From positions 36,672 through 100,671 of the forward strand of contig NZ_QWKK01000001.1 of assembly GCF_009911695.1 (NCBI RefSeq): a stretch of 64,000 nucleotides of DNA. Reading direction: 5' to 3'. Position numbers and translations under genes: made by a program. Positions 25,250-32,154 of this stretch are shown one piece after another. This DNA is from Enterorhabdus sp. P55 (GTDB lineage Bacteria > Actinomycetota > Coriobacteriia > Coriobacteriales > Eggerthellaceae). Under the pieces are notes generated by a model. It saw only the letters and a list, made by a program, of their open reading frames with translations. It made no database searches and was not told where the DNA came from. Each line of letters starts with the position of its first letter. The first letter of the stretch is position 1.

Positions 25250-25323
25250 GGTGCGCCGTGCCGCCTTCCTCTTGATGACGGGGCTGCCCTCATCACGTCG
25301 CCGGCAGCCCACCCGATTGGGCC

Positions 25324-25329
25324 AGTATA
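25324..25329 (-). promoter_or_regulatory. Candidate -10 box of dnaG
   Basis: TATACT on the minus strand, 12 bases upstream of the distal GTG at 25312 and 75 upstream of the preferred GTG at 25249. If transcription starts about 7 bases downstream, the distal GTG would be nearly leaderless. Confidence 0.5.
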
Positions 25330-25389
25330 GCGCATGCCCGTCTGACCCCGGGCCTTAGGAGGCGGCGAATACGCGGACATATGGGCGGG

Positions 25390-25431
25390 AAAAGCCCCGG
25401 CGCTCTCACCGGTCAGGCGAGAGCGCCGGGG
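25390..25431 (-). terminator. Strong terminator after the DmsA/DmsB operon and its in-frame tail
   Basis: Perfect 13-bp stem CCCCGGCGCTCTC/GAGAGCGCCGGGG (25419-25431 with 25395-25407) followed on the minus strand by CTTTT. It stands 25 bases past the end of the anchor-like tail frame, not after the DmsB-like stop at 25699. The tail region is therefore transcribed with the operon. Confidence 0.88.
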
Positions 25432-25455
25432 CCGCGCCTCTGCAGGGGAAATGCG

Positions 25456-25698
25456 CTAGCGGCTGCGGAAGGGCCGGCGCTTGCGTGCCGCAAGAACCAG
25501 CACGGCGAGCGAGCCCGCAGCGGCGCAGGAGGCCACCAGGACAATCGCGTTGTCGCCCGTCTGGGCGAGCGCGATCAGCTGCGGGATGAGGGCATCGTCG
25601 GAGCGGTCGTCACCCGATCCGTCCTCAGCGCCTGTGCCGTCGGCTCCGCCCTGCGAGCCATCGCCCCCGGCTACTCCGGCCCGCGTGCCGAGGCCCGC
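25456..25698 (-). pseudogene. In-frame 80-codon anchor-like tail downstream of a TAG stop
   Basis: Reading continues in the frame of the DmsB-like gene after its TAG (25699-25701) for 80 codons to a second TAG. The peptide starts AGLGTRAGVAGGDGSQGG, becomes Gly/Asp-rich (GAEDGSGDDRSDD), then has LIALAQTGDNAIVL. A hydrophobic stretch (VLVASCAAAGSLAVLVLAA) and a basic end (RKRRPFRSR) follow. This is the layout of a cell-wall sorting signal (LPxTG-like LAQTGD, helix, positive tail). The frame has no ATG, GTG or TTG in a position to start it. It is either the remnant of a surface-protein gene, a part of the DmsB-like gene cut off by a nonsense mutation, or a readthrough extension. Confidence 0.6.
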
Positions 25699-26331
25699 CT
25701 ACACCTCGCGGGGGTTCATGAGCTCCTCGTCGAGCCCCACGCCGCGCACGGCCTCGCTCGGCTCGATCGCGTAGTTCGGCTGGGTGATGACCGGGTCGGG
25801 CATCGCGGCGATGCGCTCGACCACCCGCGGTCCTGCGGACAGATCGTCGTACAGGCCGAAGCCGAGCGCGTGCTGCGGGCAGGCCTCGACGCAGACAGGC
25901 GCACGGCCCTGCGCGATGCGCGCAGAGCAGCCGTCGCACTTCTCGACGCGCCCGCTCGCCTCATCGAAGCGCGGCGCATGGTAGGGGCAGGCGACCGCGC
26001 AGAGCTGGCATCCGGTGCAGGCCTCGTGGTCGATGGTCACGAACCCCCGCGCGTCCTTCAACACGGCGCCGGCCGTGCAGATGCGCAGGCACACGGGATT
26101 CGCGCAGTGGCTGCACGACAGCGAGACGTAGAACGCGGTCACGTCCTGCTCCCAGGCGCCCTCCTCGTTGAGGCGCCACGCGCCCGCCGCGTACTCGTGC
26201 ACAGTGCGGAACATGATGCCCGGCCCCAGGTCATGGTAGTCCTTGCAGGCGATTACGCACGTACGGCATCCCGTGCACCTCTTCTGGTCGAACGAGAACC
26301 CGAACTGGCTTTCCGGCGCATTGATGCTCAT
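25699..26331 (-). CDS. DmsB/NrfC-like 4Fe-4S electron-transfer subunit
   Basis: 210 residues with four cysteine motifs: CTGCRTCVIACK (near 19-30), CSHCANPVCLRIC (73-85), CTGCQLCAVACP (104-115) and CDGCSARIAQGRAPVCVEACP. This is the four-cluster wiring subunit of DMSO-reductase-family enzymes. The start overlaps the catalytic-subunit stop (ATGA). No membrane subunit gene follows, so electron entry is unclear. The only membrane-like sequence nearby is the in-frame tail after this gene's TAG. Confidence 0.9.
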   Translation of the reverse strand: MSINAPESQFGFSFDQKRCTGCRTCVIACKDYHDLGPGIMFRTVHEYAAGAWRLNEEGAWEQDVTAFYVSLSCSHCANPVCLRICTAGAVLKDARGFVTIDHEACTGCQLCAVACPYHAPRFDEASGRVEKCDGCSARIAQGRAPVCVEACPQHALGFGLYDDLSAGPRVVERIAAMPDPVITQPNYAIEPSEAVRGVGLDEELMNPREV

Positions 26332-28712
26332 CGGCCCTCCCCCTTCCCAGGCGCCGCGTCGTCGCGCGACGCCTGGAGCTTCGCGCGGCGCGCACGCTCG
26401 TCATCGCGCAGGAGGCGCAGGCGCACAAGGCACGAGTTGTGCGCGTTTCCGCAGGACCAGGCCGTGGGGATGTCAGAGGTCAGGGTGTTGGCGCACCCGC
26501 CCCAGTCGAGCTTGTCGCCTGCCATGTCCGCATCATGCCAGGCCCCCTGCGGCAGGCTCACGACCCCTGGCATGACGCGCGGCGTGACGCGCACGCGGCA
26601 CACGAGGGCCCCCCGCTCGTTCTCGAGCACGACCTGGTCTTCGGAGGCCACGCCATAGCGCTGCGCGTCGATCGGGTTAATCGACAGGCGCCGCGGCACC
26701 GCCTCCTCGATCTCGCGGACGTTGGCGAAGCTCGAGTTGGCGCTCTGGCGGCCATGGTAGCTCACCAGCTGCAGCATCCCGCGCTCGCAGGCGGCCTCGG
26801 CGCCCTCGCGCGCGGGCAGGTAGGCGGGAATCGGGCTTAGGGGCGCTGAGATGCCGGCCTGCGCGCGCTCGCGCGCGAGCGCGGCGACGCGCGTCGAGTA
26901 GATCTCGATGAGCCCCGAGGGCGTTGGGAGCGGGTTCCTTGCGGGGTCGGCGCGAAAGTCCGCGAAGGCGACCTGCGAGCAGGCGTCGGCGCGGCGCAGC
27001 ACGCCGCGCGCCCCCAGCTCCTCGTGCGCCCCTGCCTCACCTGCAAGCTCGCCCTGCTCCCAGCGGCGCTCGTCAACCTCGCAAGCCGTGGATCCCTCGG
27101 CGCAGAACGCCTCCTCCACGCCTAAGCGCCGAGCCAGCTCGCGCGCCACGTCCCAGGCGCCGCGTCGCTCGAAGGCGGGGTGGTCCCACGACTCGCAGTC
27201 GATGACCGCGCAGACGCCGTCGGAGTTGCCCGAGGCCACAAGCGCCGCCTGCTCGGACTGGGCAAGGTCGGGAAGGAGGATGTCGGCATAGCGCGCCGAG
27301 TCGGTCATCGCCACGTCGACGCCGAGGATGAACTCGCACAGCCCCTCGTCGGCGAGGATGCGATGCGTGCGGTTGATGTCCGCGTGCTGGTTGGTGAGGG
27401 CGTTGCCGCCGTGGTTGATGATGAGCTTGACCGGCGCCCGCAGGCGCTCGGCACCCCGCACCCCGGCGCTCTCCGCCGTCAGGGCCTCGCCCTGCTCGAC
27501 GGCGCGCGACCAGGTAAACGCCGGTATCGAGACGCCCACGGGGTTGTCGCCCACGGACTCGTCGGGGATGGCGGGGCGCCGCAGCCGCTCGCGCGTGCCG
27601 CTGTTGGTGCCCGGCAGGCCGAGGTTGCCCGTGAGCATGGCGAGCAGGCACACGGCCCGCGCCGACTGCTCGCCGTGCTCCGTCCGCTGAGGCCCCCAGC
27701 CCTGCGTGACGAACGCGCGGCGGGCGCCCGCCAGCTCGCGCGCGAACGAGACGATGCGCGCCGAGGGGCAGCCGGTGATGCGCGCGGCCCAGGCGGGAGT
27801 CTTCTCGACGCCGTCGGGGCCGTCTCCCATGACGTAGGCTCGGTATCCCTCGGATTCAGGCACGCCCGCGGGCATCGTCTCGGCGTCATAGCCGATGCAG
27901 CAGGCGTGCACGAACGCCTCATCGACGAGGCCCTCGGTGATGAGGACGTGCGCCACCCCCGCGACGAAGGCCGCGTCCGTGCCGGGGCGCACGGGCAGCC
28001 ACTCGTCGACGGCCCGGCTCATGAGGTCGGTATGGCAGGGGTCGACGGACACCACCTTGAGGGGCAGTCCCAGCGCCGCGCGCGCCTCGCGCATCTGCTC
28101 GAGGCGCCAGGCGCCGCTCGCGCCGCCCATCCGGGTGAGGGAGGGGTTGGCGCCGAACACGACGAGCAAATCGGCGTTGGCCACCTCGTCGAGCGTCGAG
28201 CCGCTGTAGTACCCGTCATCACCGTAGAGCGCCTCATGCGCCGCCTGGAGCTGGGCGCAGCTGTAGTCGCCGTATATGCCCAAATGGCCGCCATAGCAGT
28301 TCATCAGGCGCTCGAAGGGAGACCCCGACGCCGTCCAGCGAGCCGTGGCGTAGGGAACGAGCACCGCCTCGTTGCCCCAGCGCGCGACCACCCCGCGGAT
28401 GCGCTCGGCCACCTCGTCGAGCGCCTCGTCCCAGCTTATCGGCTCGAAGCGCCCGAGGCCGCGTGGGCCGACGCGGCGCAGGGGGGCGTTCAGGCGCTCG
28501 GGGCTGTCGAGCCAGTAGCGCAGCGCTCGGCCGCGCAGGCAGGGACGCATCTGATCGCCCTCCTCGACCGCGCCGTCGCCTTCCGCCCATTGGATGCGGC
28601 CGTCGGCCACCTGCAGGCTCAGCACGCAGCGTGACCCGCAGTTGACCGAGCAGGTCTGGCGCGCCGGCGTCGTCGCAGGCCAATCGCCGGGCGCCCCCGC
28701 ATGGCGCGTCAT
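26328..28712 (-). CDS. DMSO-reductase-family molybdopterin oxidoreductase without Tat signal
   Basis: 794 residues from the ATG at 28712, which overlaps the regulator's stop. The N-terminal [4Fe-4S] site is CSVNCGSRC with Cys21, 25 and 29 and a fourth at 58 (MRPCLRGR). The stretch YGDYSCAQ puts a Ser where DmsA-type enzymes ligate molybdenum. The bis-MGD-binding parts include VVFGANPSLTR and DEWLPVRPGTDAAF. The start region MTRHAGAPGDWPATTP has no twin-arginine or hydrophobic signal, so the enzyme as written would stay cytoplasmic, unlike most relatives. Reductase for an S-oxide, N-oxide or a related organic acceptor is the family-level guess. Confidence 0.88.
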   Translation of the reverse strand: MTRHAGAPGDWPATTPARQTCSVNCGSRCVLSLQVADGRIQWAEGDGAVEEGDQMRPCLRGRALRYWLDSPERLNAPLRRVGPRGLGRFEPISWDEALDEVAERIRGVVARWGNEAVLVPYATARWTASGSPFERLMNCYGGHLGIYGDYSCAQLQAAHEALYGDDGYYSGSTLDEVANADLLVVFGANPSLTRMGGASGAWRLEQMREARAALGLPLKVVSVDPCHTDLMSRAVDEWLPVRPGTDAAFVAGVAHVLITEGLVDEAFVHACCIGYDAETMPAGVPESEGYRAYVMGDGPDGVEKTPAWAARITGCPSARIVSFARELAGARRAFVTQGWGPQRTEHGEQSARAVCLLAMLTGNLGLPGTNSGTRERLRRPAIPDESVGDNPVGVSIPAFTWSRAVEQGEALTAESAGVRGAERLRAPVKLIINHGGNALTNQHADINRTHRILADEGLCEFILGVDVAMTDSARYADILLPDLAQSEQAALVASGNSDGVCAVIDCESWDHPAFERRGAWDVARELARRLGVEEAFCAEGSTACEVDERRWEQGELAGEAGAHEELGARGVLRRADACSQVAFADFRADPARNPLPTPSGLIEIYSTRVAALARERAQAGISAPLSPIPAYLPAREGAEAACERGMLQLVSYHGRQSANSSFANVREIEEAVPRRLSINPIDAQRYGVASEDQVVLENERGALVCRVRVTPRVMPGVVSLPQGAWHDADMAGDKLDWGGCANTLTSDIPTAWSCGNAHNSCLVRLRLLRDDERARRAKLQASRDDAAPGKGEGR

Positions 28713-29605
28713 GAGGGGGATCCTGAGCAGGCGAGCAGCTCGTCCTCGGCGATGAGGAGGCGCTTGAGCATCTGGAGGACCTGCCGCTCGCCGAGGCGGC
28801 TCCCGCAGAGCGACACCAGGCTCGCGTAGATGTCCTCGCTCGCATCCTGCACGCACAGGACGCCCTTCGCCGTCAGCTGGAAGAGCACCCCGCGCGCATC
28901 GTGCTCGTCGGGCACGCGTACGAGCAGCCCCTGCTTCTCAAGCCGCACCGAGGCGGTGGAGACATAGGAGCGGCCCGTCCTCAGGAAGGCCACGACGTCT
29001 CGCGCGCGCAGCGTCTTGACCCCGAGACGGCGCTTGGGATAGAGCTCGAGGAGGAAGCGGAAGTCGGTGAGCGACAGCCCCGTCGCGTTCTTGGCCGCTG
29101 CGGCGGCCACCGCCGATATGATGGAGAACGAGGAGAGGTAGCAGCGCGGATCGAGCCTCTCGCCCACCGCGCAGGCGCCGCCCTCCGGGAGGCAGAAGCC
29201 GCCTGGAAGGGACAGCGGCGCGCGCAGGATGACGGCGAGCACGTCGCGCTCCTGGTCGGAAAGCGGCTCAAGGCAGCGCGACACGTAGTCGCCCACAAGG
29301 GCGAAGAGCCCCTCGGCGCAGGCGCGCCCGCTCGCGGTGAGGCAAAGCGCCCCGTCGGCACGCGCCTCGACGAGCACGCGCTCTGTGAGCGCCTCGGCGG
29401 CCGCGCGCACGTCGTCAGGCTTCATGACGAGCGCGTGGGCCACCTGGCAGACGCCGAGCGGGGAGACGCCGGGAAGCGAGAGCTGGAGCAGGACGCGCAC
29501 GTGGGGCAGCGGCAGATCCTTGGGCAGCGTCCGCGTCAAGCCGCGGGAGGCCTTCGAGACCACGGCGCACCACAGCGTGACGATGTGAGCTTTCGAGGAA
29601 TCCAA
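28709..29605 (-). CDS. Regulator with two MarR-like winged-helix domains
   Basis: 298 residues from a TTG at 29605 preceded by GGAAGGGAAGG. No better ATG/GTG lies in frame. Residues roughly 30-105 form one MarR-like winged helix (LLQLSLPGVSPLGVCQVAHAL, CLTASGRACAEGL). Residues 180-285 form a second (LLELYPKRRLGVKTLRARDV, STASVRLEKQGLLVRV, GVLFQLTAKG). A single chain could mimic the usual MarR dimer. It overlaps the molybdoenzyme gene and probably controls it. The promoter just upstream has a perfect -10 and a strong palindrome that could be its own operator. Confidence 0.75.
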   Translation of the reverse strand: MDSSKAHIVTLWCAVVSKASRGLTRTLPKDLPLPHVRVLLQLSLPGVSPLGVCQVAHALVMKPDDVRAAAEALTERVLVEARADGALCLTASGRACAEGLFALVGDYVSRCLEPLSDQERDVLAVILRAPLSLPGGFCLPEGGACAVGERLDPRCYLSSFSIISAVAAAAAKNATGLSLTDFRFLLELYPKRRLGVKTLRARDVVAFLRTGRSYVSTASVRLEKQGLLVRVPDEHDARGVLFQLTAKGVLCVQDASEDIYASLVSLCGSRLGERQVLQMLKRLLIAEDELLACSGSPS

Positions 29606-29626
29606 CCGACCTTCCCTTCCGCGGGT

Positions 29627-29669
29627 CGGCGGCGCCCATCGGGCGCCGCCGTAGCATGCGGCCATTATA
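29627..29669 (-). promoter_or_regulatory. Promoter with palindromic leader of the regulator-dmsA-dmsB operon
   Basis: TATAAT (minus strand, 29664-29669) is a consensus -10. A perfect 11-bp palindrome with a 3-base centre follows (CGGCGGCGCCC/GGGCGCCGCCG, 29627-29651), just after the expected transcription start and 22 bases before the TTG. It could be an operator for the duplicated-MarR regulator or an RNA hairpin. No clear -35. Confidence 0.6.
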
Positions 29670-29710
29670 AGACAGGAAGGCGGGCAGGCGGGGCGCAACC
29701 CCTCGCCGCG

Positions 29711-30334
29711 TCAGCTGCGCGGGCGCTCCAAGAGCGCCACCAGGGCGAGCGCGACGTCAGCGAGCAGGGCGTAGTAGCCCGCCTGCGCGTCATGCACGCC
29801 CGAGCAGAAGCGCCGCGCCCAGGGCGAGAGGACGTCCTCGGCGAACGCGGCGGCGGCGTCGAGCAGGGCCGGGTCGTCGTCTCCGCGGCGGACGAGCTCG
29901 CTGCAGTAGAGCAGCTCGATGCCCACGTGGTCGGCGTACTGGTTGTTGTCCCCCGCCACGGAAAGCCCGATCTCCCTCAGGCGCTCCTGCATGCGGAAGG
30001 CCGGCTCCCCGAATCCGGACATCACCCCCTCGCCCACATGGAAGGTCTCCCACGGCGCCACCGCCGGCTCGGGCGGACCGACGAAGAGCCGGGCGTACTC
30101 CACCGACACCGCGCGCACGCGCTCGTCACGCGGGCGGCCCTCCCCTCCCTGCGCCCACTCGGCGCAGGCGGCGAGGGCGGAGGCGAGCGCCTCGTTCCCG
30201 AAGGCGGGGAAGGCCGCCCAGAAGGCCGGGTCGAGTCCCGCATCCGACGTCTGGCCCATCGGCTTGAGGAACGAGTTCCCCACGAAGGCCAGCGCCTCGG
30301 CAAGCTCGCGGCCGGATCCTCGCATGCGCTCCAT
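29711..30334 (-). CDS. TorD/DmsD-family molybdoenzyme maturation chaperone
   Basis: 207 residues, all-helical composition. The family motif is visible in NNQYADHVGIELLYCSEL (YxxDHxxxEL), preceded by the loop PWETFHVGEG. Such chaperones bind the Tat signal of the catalytic subunit and hold it until cofactor insertion. It is encoded last in the operon with the Tat-exported enzyme at 32155-34554, its likely client. ATG at 30334; a second ATG three codons later is equally possible. Confidence 0.87.
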   Translation of the reverse strand: MERMRGSGRELAEALAFVGNSFLKPMGQTSDAGLDPAFWAAFPAFGNEALASALAACAEWAQGGEGRPRDERVRAVSVEYARLFVGPPEPAVAPWETFHVGEGVMSGFGEPAFRMQERLREIGLSVAGDNNQYADHVGIELLYCSELVRRGDDDPALLDAAAAFAEDVLSPWARRFCSGVHDAQAGYYALLADVALALVALLERPRS

Positions 30335-30343
30335 GAAGGCCTC

Positions 30344-31516
30344 CTAGCGCTTCTCGCCGTCCGGCCGCACGAGCAGGCCGACGAGCACCATGAAGCCGAG
30401 GATCACGAGCGAGATGACGCCGATCACCACGAGCACCTCGATCGGCGTAGGGGCGTAGGAGCTCAGCACGGCGAACGAGGCGGTGCCCGTCGCGTCCGCG
30501 GCCGCGCTTGAGCCCGAGATGATGCCGGGCGCGCCCATCACGTTGAGCGTGATGAAGGCCGTGAACAGCAGCCAGACGCGCTTGCAGAACACGCCGACGA
30601 TGATGAGGACGCAGGCCAGGTTCAGCATCACGGGGTTAGAGCGGTTGCGCGCGAACACGAGGATGCAGAAGGGCACCACGAGTCCGCCGATGATCTCGAA
30701 CCAGAAGAAGGGGGCAGTCGCACCGGCCATGAGCTCGCCCAGGATGACCGTCGCCCCCTCGGCGCCGGGATAGGCCATGGTCAGAAGCTCGCAGAAGATG
30801 AAGAACGCATCGACGGCGACGCAGGTGCACAGAAGCCCGGCCAGCGATGCCAGAAGCTCGCGCGAGGTGTCGTAGATGCCGGCCCTCTTGAGGATGCCGA
30901 GCACCACGAGGAGCAGCGCGAGGCCCGAGTCCATGGCCGAGGCTACGAAGATCGGGGCGAGGATGGCCGAGTACCATCCCTCCTTGGCCATCTCGAGGCC
31001 GAAGATCCAGGCGGTCACCGAGTGGACGAGGATGGCGCAAGGAAGCGCGAAGCGTGACACGATGGAGACGGCGTGCTGGTTCTTCTTCGTCATGAACACG
31101 AGGTAGAGCACGTTGATGATGAGGTAGCAGGTGATGACGCAGACGTCCCACAGAAGCGGCGAGGTGGGGTTGGGGCCGGTGAGGATGCGCCATACCCGCT
31201 GGATGCCGCCCAGGTCGATGAGGACGAACATGCCCGCCGCGCAGATGCACACCGTGGAGAGGATGATGGCGGGCAGCGCCACCGCCTTGAAGCGCGCGAT
31301 GTGGAATACCGACGCCGAGGAGGCCACGATCAGGCCGCCGGCGGACAGGCCGACGAAGAACATGAAGTTGGTGATGTAGAGGCCCCAGGAGGTCCCGTTG
31401 TTCATCCCCGTCACCGTGAGGCCGAGCGCGAGCTGGTAGACCCAGCACCCCACGCCCACGGCCACCAGGATGGCCAGGACGGCCGTCAGGGCCTTGTTTC
31501 TCTTGAGCAGTTCCAT
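30344..31516 (-). CDS. NrfD/PsrC-family membrane anchor and quinone-interacting subunit
   Basis: 390 residues with about ten hydrophobic segments. The start MELLKRNKALTAVLAILVAVGVG and the conserved stretch SWGLYITNFMFFVGLSAGG are typical of NrfD-like proteins. It should hold the Fe-S and molybdopterin subunits at the outer face of the membrane and exchange electrons with the menaquinone pool. It lies 10 bases after the Fe-S subunit gene and 9 before the chaperone gene. Confidence 0.9.
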   Translation of the reverse strand: MELLKRNKALTAVLAILVAVGVGCWVYQLALGLTVTGMNNGTSWGLYITNFMFFVGLSAGGLIVASSASVFHIARFKAVALPAIILSTVCICAAGMFVLIDLGGIQRVWRILTGPNPTSPLLWDVCVITCYLIINVLYLVFMTKKNQHAVSIVSRFALPCAILVHSVTAWIFGLEMAKEGWYSAILAPIFVASAMDSGLALLLVVLGILKRAGIYDTSRELLASLAGLLCTCVAVDAFFIFCELLTMAYPGAEGATVILGELMAGATAPFFWFEIIGGLVVPFCILVFARNRSNPVMLNLACVLIIVGVFCKRVWLLFTAFITLNVMGAPGIISGSSAAADATGTASFAVLSSYAPTPIEVLVVIGVISLVILGFMVLVGLLVRPDGEKR

Positions 31517-31526
31517 GGAAGCCCTC

Positions 31527-32144
31527 CTAGTCGAAGTAGTGAACGGACGGACGCGTGCCCTGCTCCTCCAGGAGCGTCCACGCCTTGCGGTTCAGGATGG
31601 TCTGGGAGATCTCGCTGTCGGGATCGTCGAGGTCGCCGAAGATGCGGGCGTGGGCCGGGCAGCACACGACGCACATGGGCTCCTCGCCCAGATCGGTGCG
31701 CTCCTTGCACAGCGTGCACTTCTCCGCGACGCCCTTGTGCCGCTCGGGAACCGCCGCGTCGCCATAGCTCGCGCCGGTGACGCGGACGGGCTCCCGCCAG
31801 TTGAAGTTGCGGGCGTTGTAGGGGCAGGCGGCCATGCACATGCGGCAGCCGATGCACTTGTCGTAGTCGATCTCCACGCGGCCCTTATCGTCGCGATAGG
31901 TGGCGCCGGTGGGGCACACGCGCTGGCACGCGGCGTTCTGGCAGTGCTGGCAGGCGACGGGCAGGTACGTGCGCGTGACGTTGGGGTAGGTGCCCTCGGC
32001 GCCGTCCACCACGTCGCAGTTCTGGGTCAGCACGCGGTTCCACAGCATGCCCTCGGGAACGTTGTTCTGCATCTTGCACGACAGCGCGCAGGTATGGCAG
32101 CCGACGCAGCGGTCGAGGTTGATGGCGATGGCGAGTCTGGTCAT
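31527..32144 (-). CDS. NrfC/DmsB-like 4Fe-4S subunit of the Tat-exported molybdoenzyme
   Basis: 205 residues from the ATG at 32144, which has a near-perfect AAGGAGG site; longer in-frame starts do not. Four cysteine motifs: CVGCHTCALSCK (near 12-23), CQHCQNAACQRVCP, CIGCRMCMAACP and CTLCKERTDLGEEPMCVVCCP. It transfers electrons between the NrfD anchor and the catalytic subunit. Without its own signal peptide it would be exported with the Tat-bearing partner. Confidence 0.92.
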   Translation of the reverse strand: MTRLAIAINLDRCVGCHTCALSCKMQNNVPEGMLWNRVLTQNCDVVDGAEGTYPNVTRTYLPVACQHCQNAACQRVCPTGATYRDDKGRVEIDYDKCIGCRMCMAACPYNARNFNWREPVRVTGASYGDAAVPERHKGVAEKCTLCKERTDLGEEPMCVVCCPAHARIFGDLDDPDSEISQTILNRKAWTLLEEQGTRPSVHYFD

Positions 32145-32154
32145 GTCGTCCTCC

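Noticed and set aside
25699..25701. TAG as a pyrrolysine codon
   Set aside because: The downstream peptide is an anchor-like tail rather than an enzyme domain interrupted at an active site. No pyl gene is visible, and many other genes here end in TAG.
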